NCBI GenBank assembly: GCA_963575745.1
Contig: CAUYUJ010014593.1
Location: 456,008 to 520,007, forward strand
Origin: Prorocentrum cordatum
Taxonomy: Eukaryota; Sar; Dinophyceae; Prorocentrales; Prorocentraceae
Reading direction: 5' to 3'
Length of the DNA: 64,000 nucleotides
Shown here: positions 10,493 to 22,302 of the stretch, in pieces
How the letters are laid out: every line of letters begins with the position of its first letter
Position numbering within the stretch: the stretch's first letter is position 1
Made by a program: the position numbers and the translations under genes
Notes under the pieces: model-generated
What the model was told of the DNA's origin: nothing
Database searches by the model: none
Seen by the model: the letters and a program-made list of their open reading frames with translations, nothing else

Positions 10493-10647
10493 AGGGAAAG
10501 AATCACACAGACACGATTAATCGTCGTTTCCCAACAAAATATTGGAACATATATGAAGTGGGGGGGATGACGACAATCCCGAAAAAGATATGAAAACATT
10601 GAGAAGCTTACTATTTGTGTGTATTTATGTGTGTCCTTGGGCCCTTT
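10493..10647. repeat. AT-rich dispersed repeat, copy 1
   Basis: Aligns by eye over about 155 bp with 53824-53980. Shared blocks are AGGGAAA-A-CACACAG-CAC, AAATAT-GAA, AAGTGGGGGG, GTGTATTTAT and TGTGTCC--GGGCCC. The base composition is clearly more AT-rich than the surroundings. Confidence 0.7.
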
Positions 10648-11404
10648 GAGAGGACCCATCATAGTTTCCCGTGGATGGGCAGTTTCGTCGAAGATGGCTG
10701 GTGTGGCACATCAGTAACCTAGGAGCTGAATCGGTATCGGTCCTCCACTCCTCGTCGGCATCAAATCAGGCGAGGGCGCCTGATCAAAAAGAAATTGTCT
10801 TGCTCATCCATGGTGCACTCTATCCTCGCAAGCCTGCCAGCCACATCCTGCCTCCTCCCCTCTCCTCCGCCTCCCTTTTTCCTCGCTACCCTTCCCGCCG
10901 CGGCCCTCCGCGTTGCAGCCCCCCTCCCTTGGCAGTGCGGGAGGCTCACGGGGGCCGGTCTGCTCACTGCGAGCCTCGTCGTCTGGAAGCTGAAGCCGAA
11001 GAAGCACCAGGGCTAGGAGCCGGCACCCTCCGTGTTCGTTTCACGTTTTTTTTTGTGTTGGTGCGCTACTCATGGCGGCCACTACATTTTCGCCTGTGTG
11101 CCTTTTACACGAGCACTTTGGCTACGCGTGCAGTTTGATGGTGCGATTGCTACTGTGAATGAGTCATGGCTGCTGATAGCGTTATTTTATTATTGCTGAT
11201 GTCGTTGTCGTTGTCGTTGGTTCTCATTTCTAACGAATCACAATAATAATTGCTGATCCCCGCTTTTGTAACCATTGTATGTTTCAATTGAAGTGCCCCT
11301 CCTGGGGCTCGCACTCAGTTTTCACAAGGGGAAGCGATGGATCACCAAACTGGGCCCTAGGCCCCCTGTTTACAACAACAACGGCGCCCGCTTGATATGT
11401 CTGG
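10648..11404. other. No gene recognised
   Basis: Mixed sequence with short frames on both strands and no motif. A small GTCGTT triplet run lies near 11200. Confidence 0.4.
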
Positions 11405-11600
11405 ATAATTTATTTCCAAATCGCGCTCTCGCGCGGGATGTCCTCACAATTTATACAGGGATCGCGCTCTCGCGTGGGACTTCCTCGCCATTTATTCGGA
11501 CGCCGCGCCCTCGACACTCAGGAATCACTCTCTCGCTGTGGATTGCCTGGTTACTTTGGGAATCGCACTATCTCTCGACTTCCTCCCGATTCGTGCAGGA
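11405..11600. repeat. ~41-bp tandem repeat, four to five units
   Basis: ATCGCGCTCTCGCG-GGGA, then TTCCTCGCCATTTATTC, recurs at about 11420, 11460, 11522 and 11560 with increasing divergence. Confidence 0.55.
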
Positions 11601-12041
11601 CGCACGCTTCAGCAACCCTCCTGCTCGACCTGGCCGCCTTGGCCCGCCTTCCCGACCCGCCCGTTCGGGTCTACCCGCGCGATCTGCCCGTCTGGTTCTG
11701 CCACGTGTCTTCTGCTCCCAGCCACCCTCCTGCGATTCTCTCTCGTGCTCCATCCTCCTCCTTCCCCCTTGTCCCTTCCTCCCATCCGTCCTCTCTTCCC
11801 CTGCCTTAGGGGCTGAACGAAGTATATGGTGCAGGTAAGACAGGTATACTCCTCCGGGGACACGATGGAAGACCCCGCCGAAGGGGCGCGCGTGGCCGGC
11901 CAGCCGGCGCAGAGTTTCACCCGCCCCCCCTCGGGGGGGGCGGTTCGGGCGGCCTCGTGGCGACCAACAGGCCGTTCCGGCAGACGTCCGCGGCGCGGGA
12001 GCGGGGATGTGGGGAAGGGGGCGGGGAGGAGGGAGGAAGGA
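11601..12041. other. No gene recognised
   Basis: CT-rich then G-rich mixed sequence. Plus and minus frames overlap and are proline/arginine-rich; no motif is seen. Confidence 0.4.
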
Positions 12042-12154
12042 GGAGGTACTAGGAGGAGGAGGAGGAGGAGAAGGAGGAGGAGGAGGAGGAGGAGGAGGAG
12101 GGAGGAGAAGGAGGAGGAAGAGGAGGAGACGGAGGAGGAGGAAAAGGAGGAGGA
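12042..12154. repeat. (GGA)n purine tract
   Basis: Continuous AGG/GGA triplets abutting the left end of the ~740-bp repeat, the same arrangement as in copy B. Confidence 0.9.
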
Positions 12155-12822
12155 GGACCAGTGCAAACCCAAGACTCATCAACGATGTTGGCACACGCCC
12201 TTTTTCCAAGCTCTCTCTTCATGGGCCCCTACACGGGATCATCTCCACTGAGGGAACTGCTTCGTGGGGAGACAACCGTCTGACGACCTTGCAGCGTGCC
12301 AAAACCGTTCTCGGGACTCCAACGCCATGGATCAGCCTGACTGTTGCGTCCTGGCGATTCTGACCCGGTTCAGAACACAATTCTTGGGACTTCAGCATCG
12401 CGAACCAACGTAACTGTTGCGCCCTCACGTTCCAGAGTCTTTACAAAACATTATCCGGTGTACCTTGACCAGGAAATCCGCCAAGCTCTTGAAATGTTTT
12501 AAAACGAGAGTGCGCGGCACCACGGCGAGTTACATTTTGAAAACGAACCGCTCTCAATCCGTCAAGCTCTTGCAAGTGTTTCAGACGAGTGTCCGCGGCG
12601 CTAAGGCGAGAACCACATTTCGAAAACGATCCGCCCTCAATCTGTGAAGCTCTTGAAATTGTTTGAAACGAGCACGCGTTGCGCTAAGGCAAGAAACACA
12701 GTTTTAGAAAACGACCCACCCTAAAGCCGTGGCATTCTTTGAAGGTATCATAACAAATGTGCCGGGCTCTAAGACAAGAGCCACATGTAGAAAACCACCC
12801 GCCATCAATCCAGGATGTACCC
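12155..12822 (+). repeat. Interspersed ~740-bp repeat, copy C, left part
   Basis: Begins GGACCAGTGCAAACCC, continues with ACGATGTTGGCACACGCCC and GGGCCCCTACACGGGATC, and carries about four diverged ~82-bp units (GCGCGGCGCTAAGGCGAGAA and variants). It lacks the right terminus and breaks off at CCATCAATCC, where an unrelated palindromic array starts. The missing right end reappears at 13506-13712. Confidence 0.7.
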
Positions 12823-13505
12823 CAAGTAGATATCAACCTGGGTTTATAATGTTGCGGGAATATGAACTGGGGTTCATAATGTCCCCCCTGGAACATTGTC
12901 AACCTGGATTCGTAATGACCCGGGAATCTTATCAGGAGTTTATATCATGTTCTTTTGGAACATCATAAACTTCGGTTTATAATGTTTTCGGGGCCCCAAA
13001 CCCAGAACCCCAATACGATGAATTGGAGTCATTATATTGGAATGATACCAACGGTTATTTCCCCCCCAACCCCCTGTCACCAGGGTAAAAATTATTTTGT
13101 TCGAATGTTGGCCCTGGTTTCTTATTCCCGGGACATAATAAATTTGGGTAGATAGTCCCGGAATGATAATAGTCGAGCCGAGGGGGGGTCGATTCGGTTT
13201 GCTTATTTGTTAGCAGGACCTTCGACGCTGGGGCTTATTATTTCGGAACGATAATAATCGAACCTGGGGGGTCGATTTGATTTACTATTTCTTATTTCCC
13301 CCAACCAATGCGTCTCACAGGGAGAACATCAGCCACGGTTTACTATTTTGGAATAGCGAACTTGGGTCTTCAACTTGGACAGATAAGAATGCAGCTGGGG
13401 GGGTCACCGACAACTCCGCCATAAGATGATGAGTTGAGGTTTATCATCGAATGATAACAGGCTTAGGTTTTTCTTTCTTAGGTAATGAACAACAGTCGAC
13501 GAGGA
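12823..13505. repeat. Palindromic tandem array splitting the ~740-bp repeat
   Basis: Repeats of AACCTGGGTTTATAATGTT, GGAACATTATAAAC-like and GGAATGATAATAATCGA phrases alternate in direct and inverted orientation at roughly 40-60-bp intervals. Local hairpins such as GGAACAT ... ATGTTCC can form. It is AT-richer than its flanks. No reading frame looks coding. It may be an inserted element or an expanded satellite. Confidence 0.6.
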
Positions 13506-13712
13506 TTTCGCACTCACCCTCCCTCAATCCGTGACGCTCTTGCAAAGCTTGAAAACAATATGTGCACGGTGCCAAGGCGAGAGCCACATTTTGAAAACGG
13601 CCCGCCCTCCATTTGTGAAGGTGTTGCCAATGTGTAAGCGTCAATGTCGAAAGTGGTGGGGGAGTCTCAAGCGAAACGCCTCCCGCCCTTTCGACCAGCC
13701 TCGGGGTGCGAC
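13506..13712 (+). repeat. Interspersed ~740-bp repeat, copy D or right part of C
   Basis: Starts within a unit (CCCTCAATCCGTGACGCTCT), contains GCCAAGGCGAGAGCCACATT, and ends with GAGTCTCAAGCGAAACGCC and CGGGGTGCGACA followed by a GGA tract. Parsimoniously this is the right end of copy C. Confidence 0.7.
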
Positions 13713-13740
13713 ATGGAGGAGTTATCCATGAGGGAAAGGA

Positions 13741-13815
13741 ATGAAGGAGGAGGAGCAGGAGGAGCAGGAGGAGGAGATGGAGGAGGAGGAGGAGGAGGAG
13801 GAGAAGACGGAGGGG
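13741..13815. repeat. (GGA)n purine tract
   Basis: AGG triplet run abutting the right end of the split repeat. Confidence 0.9.
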
Positions 13816-14117
13816 AGGGGCTGGGAGGGGGGCTCGCTCGCTCAATTCCGGTATCGGACAGCTCCGCACTCGTCCGACTGTAGCAATATTCTTCCCACCA
13901 ACTGTAATACGAGTGCGCAGAAAAAGAAACGAGGAGGAGACATGGCCTAGCCCAGCACGGAGATCCAGTGTCATCACGAGCAAGGGCCTGCTCCCGAGCT
14001 GCCACCCAGGGCTTGGCTCCTGGAAGCATGCAGCGAGGGGGGGGGGGGCGAGGACCCGGGCGCGGCGGCGCGCCTCTCGCCGAACAGCAGTCTCCGTCCT
14101 GTCGGCTGCGGTCTTGG
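13816..14117. other. No gene recognised
   Basis: GC-rich mixed sequence with a run of about eleven Gs near 14040. Confidence 0.4.
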
Positions 14118-14300
14118 CCTGCTGGCAGGTGACGAGGGGGGAGTGGGCGGGAGGGAGGAGGGGGCGTGGGCGGGGGAGGGGAAGGGAGGGGGCGTGGGCG
14201 GGGGAGGGGATGGAGGGGAAAGGGACGGTGGGGGAAGGGGGCGGGAGGTGAAGGGGGCGGGAGGGGGAGAGGGGGCGGGGTGGAGGAGGCGAAACGGGGG
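14118..14300. repeat. G-rich minisatellite (GGGGGCGTGGGCGGGGGA)n
   Basis: Imperfect units rich in GGGG runs, for example around 14161-14225. The G-run spacing is compatible with G-quadruplexes on the plus strand. Open frames here are low-complexity Gly/Arg or Pro. Confidence 0.6.
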
Positions 14301-14880
14301 CCAACAGCGAGGACGCGGCCTGCTCCTCTGGGGAGCCTGGAAGCAGGTCGGCGACCTCCTCTGCAGCTGCTTCGGCCTCCTCGAAACGAAAGGGAGGCGG
14401 CGGCACATGAGGGGGAGTCATGGTCCCCCTCGTTCTCCTCAGACTCCGCATCGGAGCCGAGAAGACGCGAAGCCTCGGGATCGACCTGCCTTCGACCCGC
14501 GGGCCAAAAGCCAGCAAAGTCGTGAGCAGGGGGTCGAGTGCTCCGATGCCTGTCTGTCGAGTTTCGCGCAAAGAGAACCTGGAGAGATCCAAGAGTTTCT
14601 ACTAAGTCGGGTGGGTACTCCAGCTCCGAGCAGTCCGAAGAGGGGGGAGGGAGGAGGGAGGGCGAGGATGCGGGGGGAGGAGGGGAGGGGAGGAGGAGGG
14701 GGAAGGGGGGAGAGGGAAGGGGGTCAAGCTGGGTGCGCTCTCGCCACATGTGACATCCAATCTGACGCCCATGCCTCCTCATTGCGCTGATGTGTTCTCT
14801 ATCCGCGGGCGCGTGTCATAGCTGACCTGGAGCTTTGAACAGTGGAGTTATGCGTCATCGGAAAATGGGAGCTGCGTACA
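14301..14880. other. No gene recognised
   Basis: Long minus-strand frames cross this interval but are built from CCT/GGA-rich flanks. The non-repetitive middle shows no recognisable domain. Confidence 0.4.
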
Positions 14881-15130
14881 TCGGAGGAGGAGGAGGAGGA
14901 GAAGGAGGAGGAGGAGGAGGAGGAGGAGGAGGAGGGGGAGGAGCAGGAGGAGAAGGAGGAGGAGGAGGAGGAGGAGGAGGAGGAGTAACAGGAGAGGAGG
15001 AGGAGGAGCAGGAGGAGTGGGAGGAGGAGGATGAGGAGACTGAGGAGGAGGAGGAGGAGGAGGAGGAGGAGGAGGAGGAGGGGGAACGGGAGGAAAAGGT
15101 GGAGGGTGAGGGAGGACGGAGACCAGAACG

Positions 15131-15163
<33 letters not shown>
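14881..15163. repeat. (GGA)n tract followed by (CAG)n
   Basis: About 200 bp of GGA triplets to about 15083, a purine-rich bridge, then about ten CAG units at 15132-15163. Confidence 0.95.
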
Positions 15164-15164
<1 letters not shown>

Positions 15165-15620
15165 AAACGGAGTGGGGGGAGCATGAGGGCCAGGAGAAAA
15201 CGGGGGGGGGGAATTGAGGGGGGCGACTGCAATGAACAGAGACTCGGATCAAGAGAAGCCTCTTGAAACACCAAAGCACCGGGATTATAAACTACACATC
15301 GGGAAACAGCCATGTTTGAAATCCGGGGGGTGAAAAACAGTGCGCGGAGAGGGCGGAACATCTTCCGTCCCGAGTCAGGGGGGGGAGGAGAGTCGTATTT
15401 CTAATGTGTAGTTGTAGAGGTATAAATGGAGGGGGGGCAGGAGGAAGGCGAAGGGTAAAGAGGGGGAAGAAGACGTGGAAGGGGTGAAGGAGGGCGGCGG
15501 TGGGTGGGTGGGCGGACGTTGGCGGGGGAGGTTGGAGGGGGATGAGGGGAGAAGGGAAGGGAGGAGAGGACGGAAGGAGGAGGGAGGGAGGCGTGAGGAG
15601 GGGGGATGGGCGAGGGAGGA
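15164..15620. other. Purine-rich stretch, no gene
   Basis: GGGGGA and GAGGGA-rich sequence. No motif is seen in any frame. Confidence 0.4.
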
Positions 15621-15652
15621 GGAATGGAATGGAATGGAATGGAATGGAATGG
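15621..15652. repeat. (GGAAT)n microsatellite
   Basis: Six GGAAT pentamers. Confidence 0.95.
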
Positions 15653-16796
15653 CTCGTGGTCGCTAGGGCGGTGAAGCCACCGCAGACTGACAACAGTGAG
15701 CAGTCCGAGTCGCCTCGTGCGCGACCAGTGGTCCGCCGCGTGAGACGGCCACGAGGTGGAGCGCCTGTCAGAAAAAGCGTTGCAGACTCCTCGTTCGTCA
15801 GTGATCGCCAGGGGTCTCCCCCACGGGTGGGGGGACAGCGGGGGGCGAACTTCGCCTCGTGGACGCTCAGAGGTCTCACCATGCAGGTCCACGGGTCTCG
15901 CACCTTTCCAGGCTCCACTCGACGCTGTGGCAGGAAGTATTGGGTTGGCGTGGGAGTCGTGTGAGGAAAGGGGACTTGGGACGGGAGGGTGTATCGCAAG
16001 CAGACCATTGTTGCCGAGGTGTCGCTCGCTCGCGCTACGCGTCGCTCTGCCCCATTATGCCTCTCTTCCTCCTCCCCCCCTGCCTCTCCTCTCCCCTCCC
16101 CTTTTTCCTCCTCGCCCTCCCCTTCCCCCTCCTCCCCCTCCTGGAAACAAGCGGTTGCATTTGAACGACGGTTCGCTCCTCACCTACAGTCTCTAGACCA
16201 GCATCAATCCCACCAGGTGGGATGGCAAGCGTGTGAAACGAGAAGGTCTTATGCAGGCTCCGACTCCGGCTCTCATTTTTTTCCGACTCTTGGTCCCATC
16301 CCATCCCATCCCTCCGACTCCGGCACCCACTCCGTTGGGCCGCGTGCCTTCGTCCAGCAAATGCAGCAACCGGGCCCCGCCCCACCCGCGCCGCCCCTAC
16401 GGGGCCCGCTGGCCGACCAGTCGGCAGATTCGGCGCGCTCCGCCTCCTACCCCTCCCCGCCCACCCTCCCGCGCAACACTCCACCGAGCGCATTCCACCA
16501 CCCGCGCTGTGCCTTTTCGCGAAAGGTCCTAGAAACATAAACGTCTGCCTCGATGTAGTGGATCTCAGACCCCTCTGGGCGAATCCAGGCCATCTGCGAG
16601 TGGTTAACTACTCTGCGAGTAGCGCAACGCGCTTGTCTAACACTCCTCCTCCTCCCCCTGCACCTCCCCTTCCTCCGCCGCCGCCGCCCGAGAGGCGCGG
16701 GCCCCCCCGCCGCGCGGCGCGCGCGCGCCACCCGCCATGGAGGCCCCCGTGGCGGCCTGCGCAGGATCCGCGCGCGTGGGCCGCAGATCCCTCGCG
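15653..16796. other. No gene recognised
   Basis: Mixed GC-rich sequence with a CCTCC-rich run at about 16060-16140 and a TCCCATCCCATCCCATCCC run near 16290. Open frames overlap on both strands and show no motif. Confidence 0.4.
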
Positions 16797-16985
<189 letters not shown>

Positions 16986-17765
16986 GCGATGGACCGCGTT
17001 TGCACCTCCCGCGCTCGCTCGCCCCGTGGAAAGCGTCCAGAACATGACTCTGCCCGTGGTGTGCGCGCGTGCCCCGCTTGAAGGCTCGCCGGCCGTCCCG
17101 CGGCCTGCCTTCCTTTCGCCCCTCGCCAGGGCCTGCGCCCTTGGCGCCCCAATGCGCAACGGACGCGTCCCGCCGTTGACCGGACCGCTGGTCGGACCCA
17201 GCTCGCCGCAGACTGGACGTGCGCCTGCCCCCGCGGCTTCCTCTCCAGTGCGCTCCTGGCGGCCCACTCGGGCCCGCACGCGGGTTGGCCCTCGCATCCT
17301 CAGGCTCCCAAGGCCCCAGGACTGCCGGCGATGTTTTCACAGCGCGGGGGGGGGGGGTCCGGGCCTCGGCCCGCGCGCGACGATCGCGCCGGCGAGGGCA
17401 TCTCAGGCAGAGCACCGCATTGCCTCGCGGCGTGGCCCACGCAGCTGCGAGCAAGGAGCGCGTTCGGACTGCGTGTTGCCTGAGGGTCCCTCGGGGCAGG
17501 ACAAATGGCTGAAATCATGGATCCCCCTTTCCGTTGTTGAGTGTAATCTATAGATCTAGATACATAGATATAGATATAGAGATACATAGATTTAAAAATA
17601 TGGAAGCCGTCAAAAGGTGCAAGTTTAATACGTGATGTGTGTATCAGTCTCCTATGTTGGGGGATCTCGGATCTCCAGCCTCCCCGGAGGGCCTGCGGGC
17701 CAGCGCGCCGAAGCGGCGCGGAGAGGGCCGCTCCTGGGGGGGCGCTCTGGAGTGACATGTGGCCT
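16986..17765. other. No gene recognised
   Basis: GC-rich mixed sequence, then an AT-rich island with AGATATAGATATAGAGATAC-type repeats at 17545-17600. Confidence 0.4.
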
Positions 17766-17966
17766 CCTCCTCCTCCGCCTCCACCTCCTCCTCCTCCTCC
17801 TCGTCCTCCTCCCTCCTTCCTCCACCTCCTCCTCCTCCTCCTCCTCCGCCTCCACCTCCTCCTCCTCCTCCGCCTCCACCTCCTCCTCCTCCTCCTCCTC
17901 CTCCTCCTCCTCCTCCTCCACCTCCACCTCCTCCTCCTCCTCCTCCTGCTCCTCCTCCTCTCCTCC
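17766..17966. repeat. (CTC)n polypyrimidine tract
   Basis: About 200 bp of CTC/TCC triplets with CCA and CGC variants. Confidence 0.95.
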
Positions 17967-17989
17967 GATGTGGAAGTCTCGTGCGACCA

Positions 17990-18260
17990 TCTTGGGCGCA
18001 CCTGGGACCGTCCAGGGTCCCAATCTAAGGCCTTTGGGGCCTCTCTTGGCGCCCGCTGGGGGCCGTCTTTGCAAGCTCTTGGCGGCAGGGGGCCTCGGAG
18101 GTTTTCTGTCGTGACGATTGGGAGGCGAGCGAGCGTACGAACATCATGTCAAGGCACATGGGATTTGTTTTCCGTGATCACGGGGCGCTTGGAGGGCGTT
18201 TTGGGTTTCCGAGGTCCGTTTCGGGAGCCTCTGGAGCGATCCTGGGTCATACGGTAACGT
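17990..18260. repeat. TTGGGGCC-type dispersed tract 1
   Basis: Loose repetition of CCTTTGGGGCCTCTCTTGG, CTTGGCGGCAGGGGGCCTC and similar phrases. The same phrase family is much clearer at 27230-27440, 31495-31625, 38010-38300 and 49495-49990. Confidence 0.4.
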
Positions 18261-18680
18261 CTTGAACGCTCCTGGAAGTAACTGGAGCCAGATCAGGCCG
18301 TGTGCAGAAAGGGGGAAGTCTGGGGAACCGCGGGCCAGAGGTGGCGTTCGTCCGCCACCCCCACGTCAAACGCGCTTTGGGTGGCGACATGGGGGAAAAA
18401 CATTATACGCCGGGGGACCCCCAAAGTGTCGGCGAGAACACAGACTTCACACGCTCATCACTGTCCTTTCCCTTCCCCTCCTTCCTCATCTGCCTCGTCC
18501 TCCTCCTTTCCACATGAGTGTGCGCAGCACGGGAATGACGTGCCATAGTTCTGGAGGTGTCGAGGTCCAGATTCCTATAACCCCCTCCGTGTCCAGAACA
18601 CCTATGCTCAAGCATCGCTTTCTTCTTTCATCACAGTTGGCGATGCGCGCCGCGCTGGCGCTGCTGCTGGTTTTGGGCAG
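18261..18680. other. No gene recognised
   Basis: Mixed sequence upstream of the DIRS-like element. A frame opening MRAALALLLVLGSWVSGPA at 18643 mimics a signal peptide, but the better coding frame here is the element's ORF1. Confidence 0.4.
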
Positions 18681-20467
18681 CTGGGTCAGCGGGCCCGCGA
18701 AGAAGAATCTCAGCGCGCAGAGCTGGGCGCTGCGGCCGGCCGCCTCGAGGAGGCCGTCGCCGACCTTGGGCGCGCGGAGCCGCCCGCGTGCTCGGAGGAG
18801 GCGCGCCTGTGCTCACCCTGCCCAGCCGAGGAGGCCGAGGGCCTGAGCTGGGGCGGGGTCGTGGGCGGCCACCTGCTGTCGGCGCTCATCGGGCCGGCCG
18901 CGGCGGCTGCTGCCAGGAGGCGCGATGGCGCGCGCGCGGAGGCTCCCCGTGGGGAGGTTCCTGGGGCTCGACGGGCCGCCATGCACGGCCGAGGAGTTTT
19001 CGCTTGAGCTGGTTCCTCGAAGGTCTGTTGGCTTGCGCTACGCCGACGTGGGGGAGCTGCTCTTCCACGAGCGGGTGTTGCTGGGCCCTGTCGGTGCCAG
19101 CGGCGCTGGGCGTACGAGCATCTGGAGGAGCATGACGCCAGATCTCATGGTCTACGAGGAGCAGTGCAGTGAGGGCAACATGGACGTCGAGCAGTTCGTG
19201 GCGCTCAACGCGCAGTCAGAGATCCCTCGCACGTTGCGGGGCTACTTCTACCAGTTTCGGCCAGACGACTACCCTACCACGCAGATGCTGCGTCGGGAGT
19301 TGGCGAGCTGCCTGGCGACCTGCGCGGAGCTGGGCTTCGAGGCCCCCCCAGGTGCCGATGCTGCTGTCCGCCGGGGGGGCGGTGGTGCCGAGCAGGAGGC
19401 TGCCGCTGAAGGCAGGAGCAGCCGAAGGCGCCGCTCCTGCGCCCCTGGCGGATGGCGCCGATGGCACGGCGACGCCACCTCTGCAGCCGCCCGAGGGCTT
19501 CAGCTGGATGATCGCCGAGAGCGGCGCTGCGGCTGGCCGCATCGGGGATCGCATTGACGCGAAGCAGGGCGACATCACGTTGTCCCAAGTGGTCGGCTTC
19601 GCGCAGGACAGGAGTGGCCTCGCGAAGATCGTGCTGGTCAAGAAGTCGGATATCCCCGTTTTCAGGCGCCGAGCGATGGATACCATCAGGGCCGAGTTGA
19701 GGTGGCATGATGCTGCTGGGCTCGGCGGCGCCATCGAGGACGTCGGCGAGGGCGTGACGGCTGAGGAGGCCCCATGGCCCAAGGAGCTAGGAGGCGCCTT
19801 GCGCGACAGTGGCGACGCTCGTAGCCGCACGCTGTGGGTCGGCTACGACGAGTTCGCGCGGCGCCACAAGGGCTTCAGGCAGTTCGCGGCCGAGATGAGC
19901 CAGGGGCCGCTGGATTGCCGCGACATCGAGCGGCCTGGCTGTCTCCCCCACCTCCTGGTCTATGCCGAGCGGAGGCATGGGGGCCTTGAGAAGTGGCTGG
20001 TGGACTTCCGACGAGAGAACAACATCTCGAGGACGGATAGGGTGGCTCACGAGCCCCAAGCAATCGTGAAGTCACTCCATCTGTTCGCGACTCACGATCA
20101 GAGAAACCTGCCGCCCCTTGCTGGCGCCGAGCGGCTTGGTCGGCGGCTGGCAGCTATCGTCGGCGCCTACAGCGGCCAGACGGCGCCGAACTGGAAGCTC
20201 GCGAACGTGTATGGGGGCGTCGCGAGGGGCTTGGAGGCCGTCGACCCAGGTCTGAGCCCCTGGGGCGCCCGACGCTACAAGGACGAGCACGACCGCTACA
20301 CCACGCGTGCCAGGGCGCTCGGAGGGCTTCCGACTGTCGAGGAGGTCGCCGAGGATGGAAATGGCGACGCTGGCGGTGGCCGCGGGCGCGGTCGCGGACG
20401 AGGACGAGGAGACGGACGCGGGGCGGCTCGAGGAGGTCGTGGCGCGCCCGCGGAGGAGCCGCGATGA
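18681..20467 (+). pseudogene. ORF1, gag-like protein of the DIRS-like element
   Basis: Three frames join into one protein. The first (18681 to about 18920) is a charged helical segment, EEAVADLGRAEPP, then a hydrophobic GGVVGGHLLSALIGPAAAAA that could be a membrane segment. The second starts near 18925 with MARARRLPVGRFLGLDGPPC. The third takes over near a C7 run at about 19345 and continues PPEGFSWMIAESGAAAGRIG, then DITLSQVVGFAQDRSG, LLVYAERRHGGLEKWLVDFR and SLHLFATHDQRNLPPLAGAE, to an Arg/Gly-rich tail (GRGRGRGRGRGDGRG) ending at 20467. The tail suggests nucleic-acid binding. The layout (helical and hydrophobic N-terminus, Trp-rich centre, basic tail) matches ORF1 proteins that I recall accompanying dinoflagellate DIRS-like RTs. 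Assigning it as gag is inference. Confidence 0.6.
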
Positions 20468-20585
20468 TGGAGGAGGCTTGCGGCGACTTCGCCCCCGGCC
20501 GCGTCGCCCTGAGCGTGGGGGGCGGGCCGTGCCAGGTGGCCGAGGGTCGGCGGCGTCTCTTTCCGCTGCCGGCTGTGCGCGTTGA

Positions 20586-20822
20586 TCCAACGTCAGGGTC
20601 GGTCGGTCCAAGAAGCAGCAGCGACGGGACCGCGCGCGCGAGGTACTTCCCACGCTTGTGACAGGGGCTATCGATGCATTGAATTGGTCGAGTGGCCACC
20701 GCATCTCTGAGCCGAAGGACCGCTCGATGGGGCCTCGACCTGACCTCGGAGATGGCGGGCTCTACTGCGCGCCACTTGGAAGGGCTGGCAGCGCTCCGCC
20801 AGCCCAGTGGCGACAAGGCTAA
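20586..20822 (+). pseudogene. N-terminal piece of the pol ORF of the DIRS-like element
   Basis: Reading from 20586 in the frame that follows a TGA, the translation gives SKKQQRRDRAREVLPTLVTG, then AIDALNWSSGH and RISEPKDRSMGPRPDLGDG before a stop near 20822. A basic segment followed by 'ALN-LxG' is the pattern I know at the start of the pol-like ORF just after ORF1 in these elements. There is no enzyme motif in this piece. Confidence 0.4.
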
Positions 20823-22302
20823 GCACTTGACATCGGAGGCGGCCCTTTGCGAGTTGCTCCGAGGGCGGGGAGGCGGCTGCGCCGACGCCAGCTCCGTCTC
20901 AACTACCTAGGTCCCTTTCAATCTTGACCTGGCGTCGCTTCCCTCGAGCACTGTTGATTGAAAGCAGATCGGGTAGCTCGTCGGCGCTCGAGGTCGGTAT
21001 TTCTCGGAGGGGGTCGGGGGGCGAATGCGCTTACCAGTGGTACAGGAATTGGCTGAGTCTGTTTTGCATGACTGTCCTTGTTATGTGGATCCTGTCCCGA
21101 CCAGGAATCGCAGAAAGTAAATGTAGTTTCTCAAAGATCTACGCGGTAGAGGCTTGGTGAGGTGTTCGTCATCTTGTATCGAGCGTTTGTGTTGACGGTT
21201 CGGCGTTAAGGCACCCATTAAGGGAACTCTCCAGGGCCTCCTATTCTTGGATCTTCTTGGGGCCCAACTGTGATGAGCGTGTTGCAACCGCTCGCGGCGC
21301 GGTTTTTGACGCCCCCCCCCCAGACCTCCCAGGCAGCGGAACAGCGGGCTATGGCCCTCCCCCCCATATTTCAGACCTACGGGGGGACTAGGTTCGGGGA
21401 CAGCATGACGGTAATCTAGATGTACTCCTCGCCGGTTGCGAACCAATGCTCGAGGAAGCACCGCCGCGCATGTTTGCGGCGCGGAACTCTGCGCGAGAAG
21501 GCTGACCACCAGCCGCAGTTTCGTCGTGCGCCCGCCCACCGCGCGATGACAACGATTGACAAGCTCCAACTGGGGGAGAAAGAGCTGCTCTGGGACATCG
21601 GCATGCAGACGCCCAAGCCAAGAGAGCTCTCCTAGACCACCCCCAACCCTCTGGCATGGAATCCCTGGAGGTCGAGTGCAATATTGATCAGCTTCAAGCC
21701 ATTGCCCGTCTTGCGGGCGAAGTTTTGGCCGTTCTCCCGCAATATAGAGGTGATCGGAGTTTGAGTGCCGGTCTTAGGGCCAAGTTTTTGAAATTTGGTG
21801 GGTGGCGCGCTTGGCAGGAGCTTGAGCATGGGCGCGCCAGGTGCCTCCGATGTTTAACCCATGCTGGGCTGTAAAGGTACGCGCAGGAATCTTAGACGAA
21901 CCCTGAATCTGACTCTAGGGCACACCCTGGCAGACTGCGCGGTGGTCCAGGGTTCCGATGGAAGATTTTTTTTTTTTTGTTTCCCCCCCCCCCTTTTTCT
22001 TCTTCTTCTTCTTCTTCCTCCTTCTTCATGCGCGGTCTGCGGAGCCTACGCGACCCGCAGATGCCGTCTTATGGGGAGAGAGTGCCGGCAGCGTCAGCTG
22101 GCCAGTGGCCCCCTCGGGTTGAGACGGATTCATGATGGCCAGTTTTTTCGGCATCAGTCGAATTCCGAGGTCACGGCGACTTCCAGACGCGGCGTCGCGA
22201 ATCTGCGCTACGCTGCCGCGCCCCGGCCCCCAGGCGAGGTTACGCTCCAACTTGCAGCGACTGGCCTTGTTCAGACTGAGTGCACGAGTGTTTTAAGCCT
22301 GC
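20823..22302 (+). other. Decayed interior of the DIRS-like element
   Basis: Between the N-terminal pol piece and the RT motifs no continuous frame is readable; short segments in all three plus frames alternate. Homopolymers include T12 and C10 at about 21967-21996. This interval probably held the pre-RT part of pol, but I cannot support a finer annotation. Confidence 0.4.

Noticed and set aside
18643-18846. Signal-peptide-like start MRAALALLLVLGSWVSGPA
   Set aside because: It overlaps the better-supported ORF1 frame of the DIRS-like element and turns into an Arg/Pro-rich sequence typical of an out-of-frame translation.
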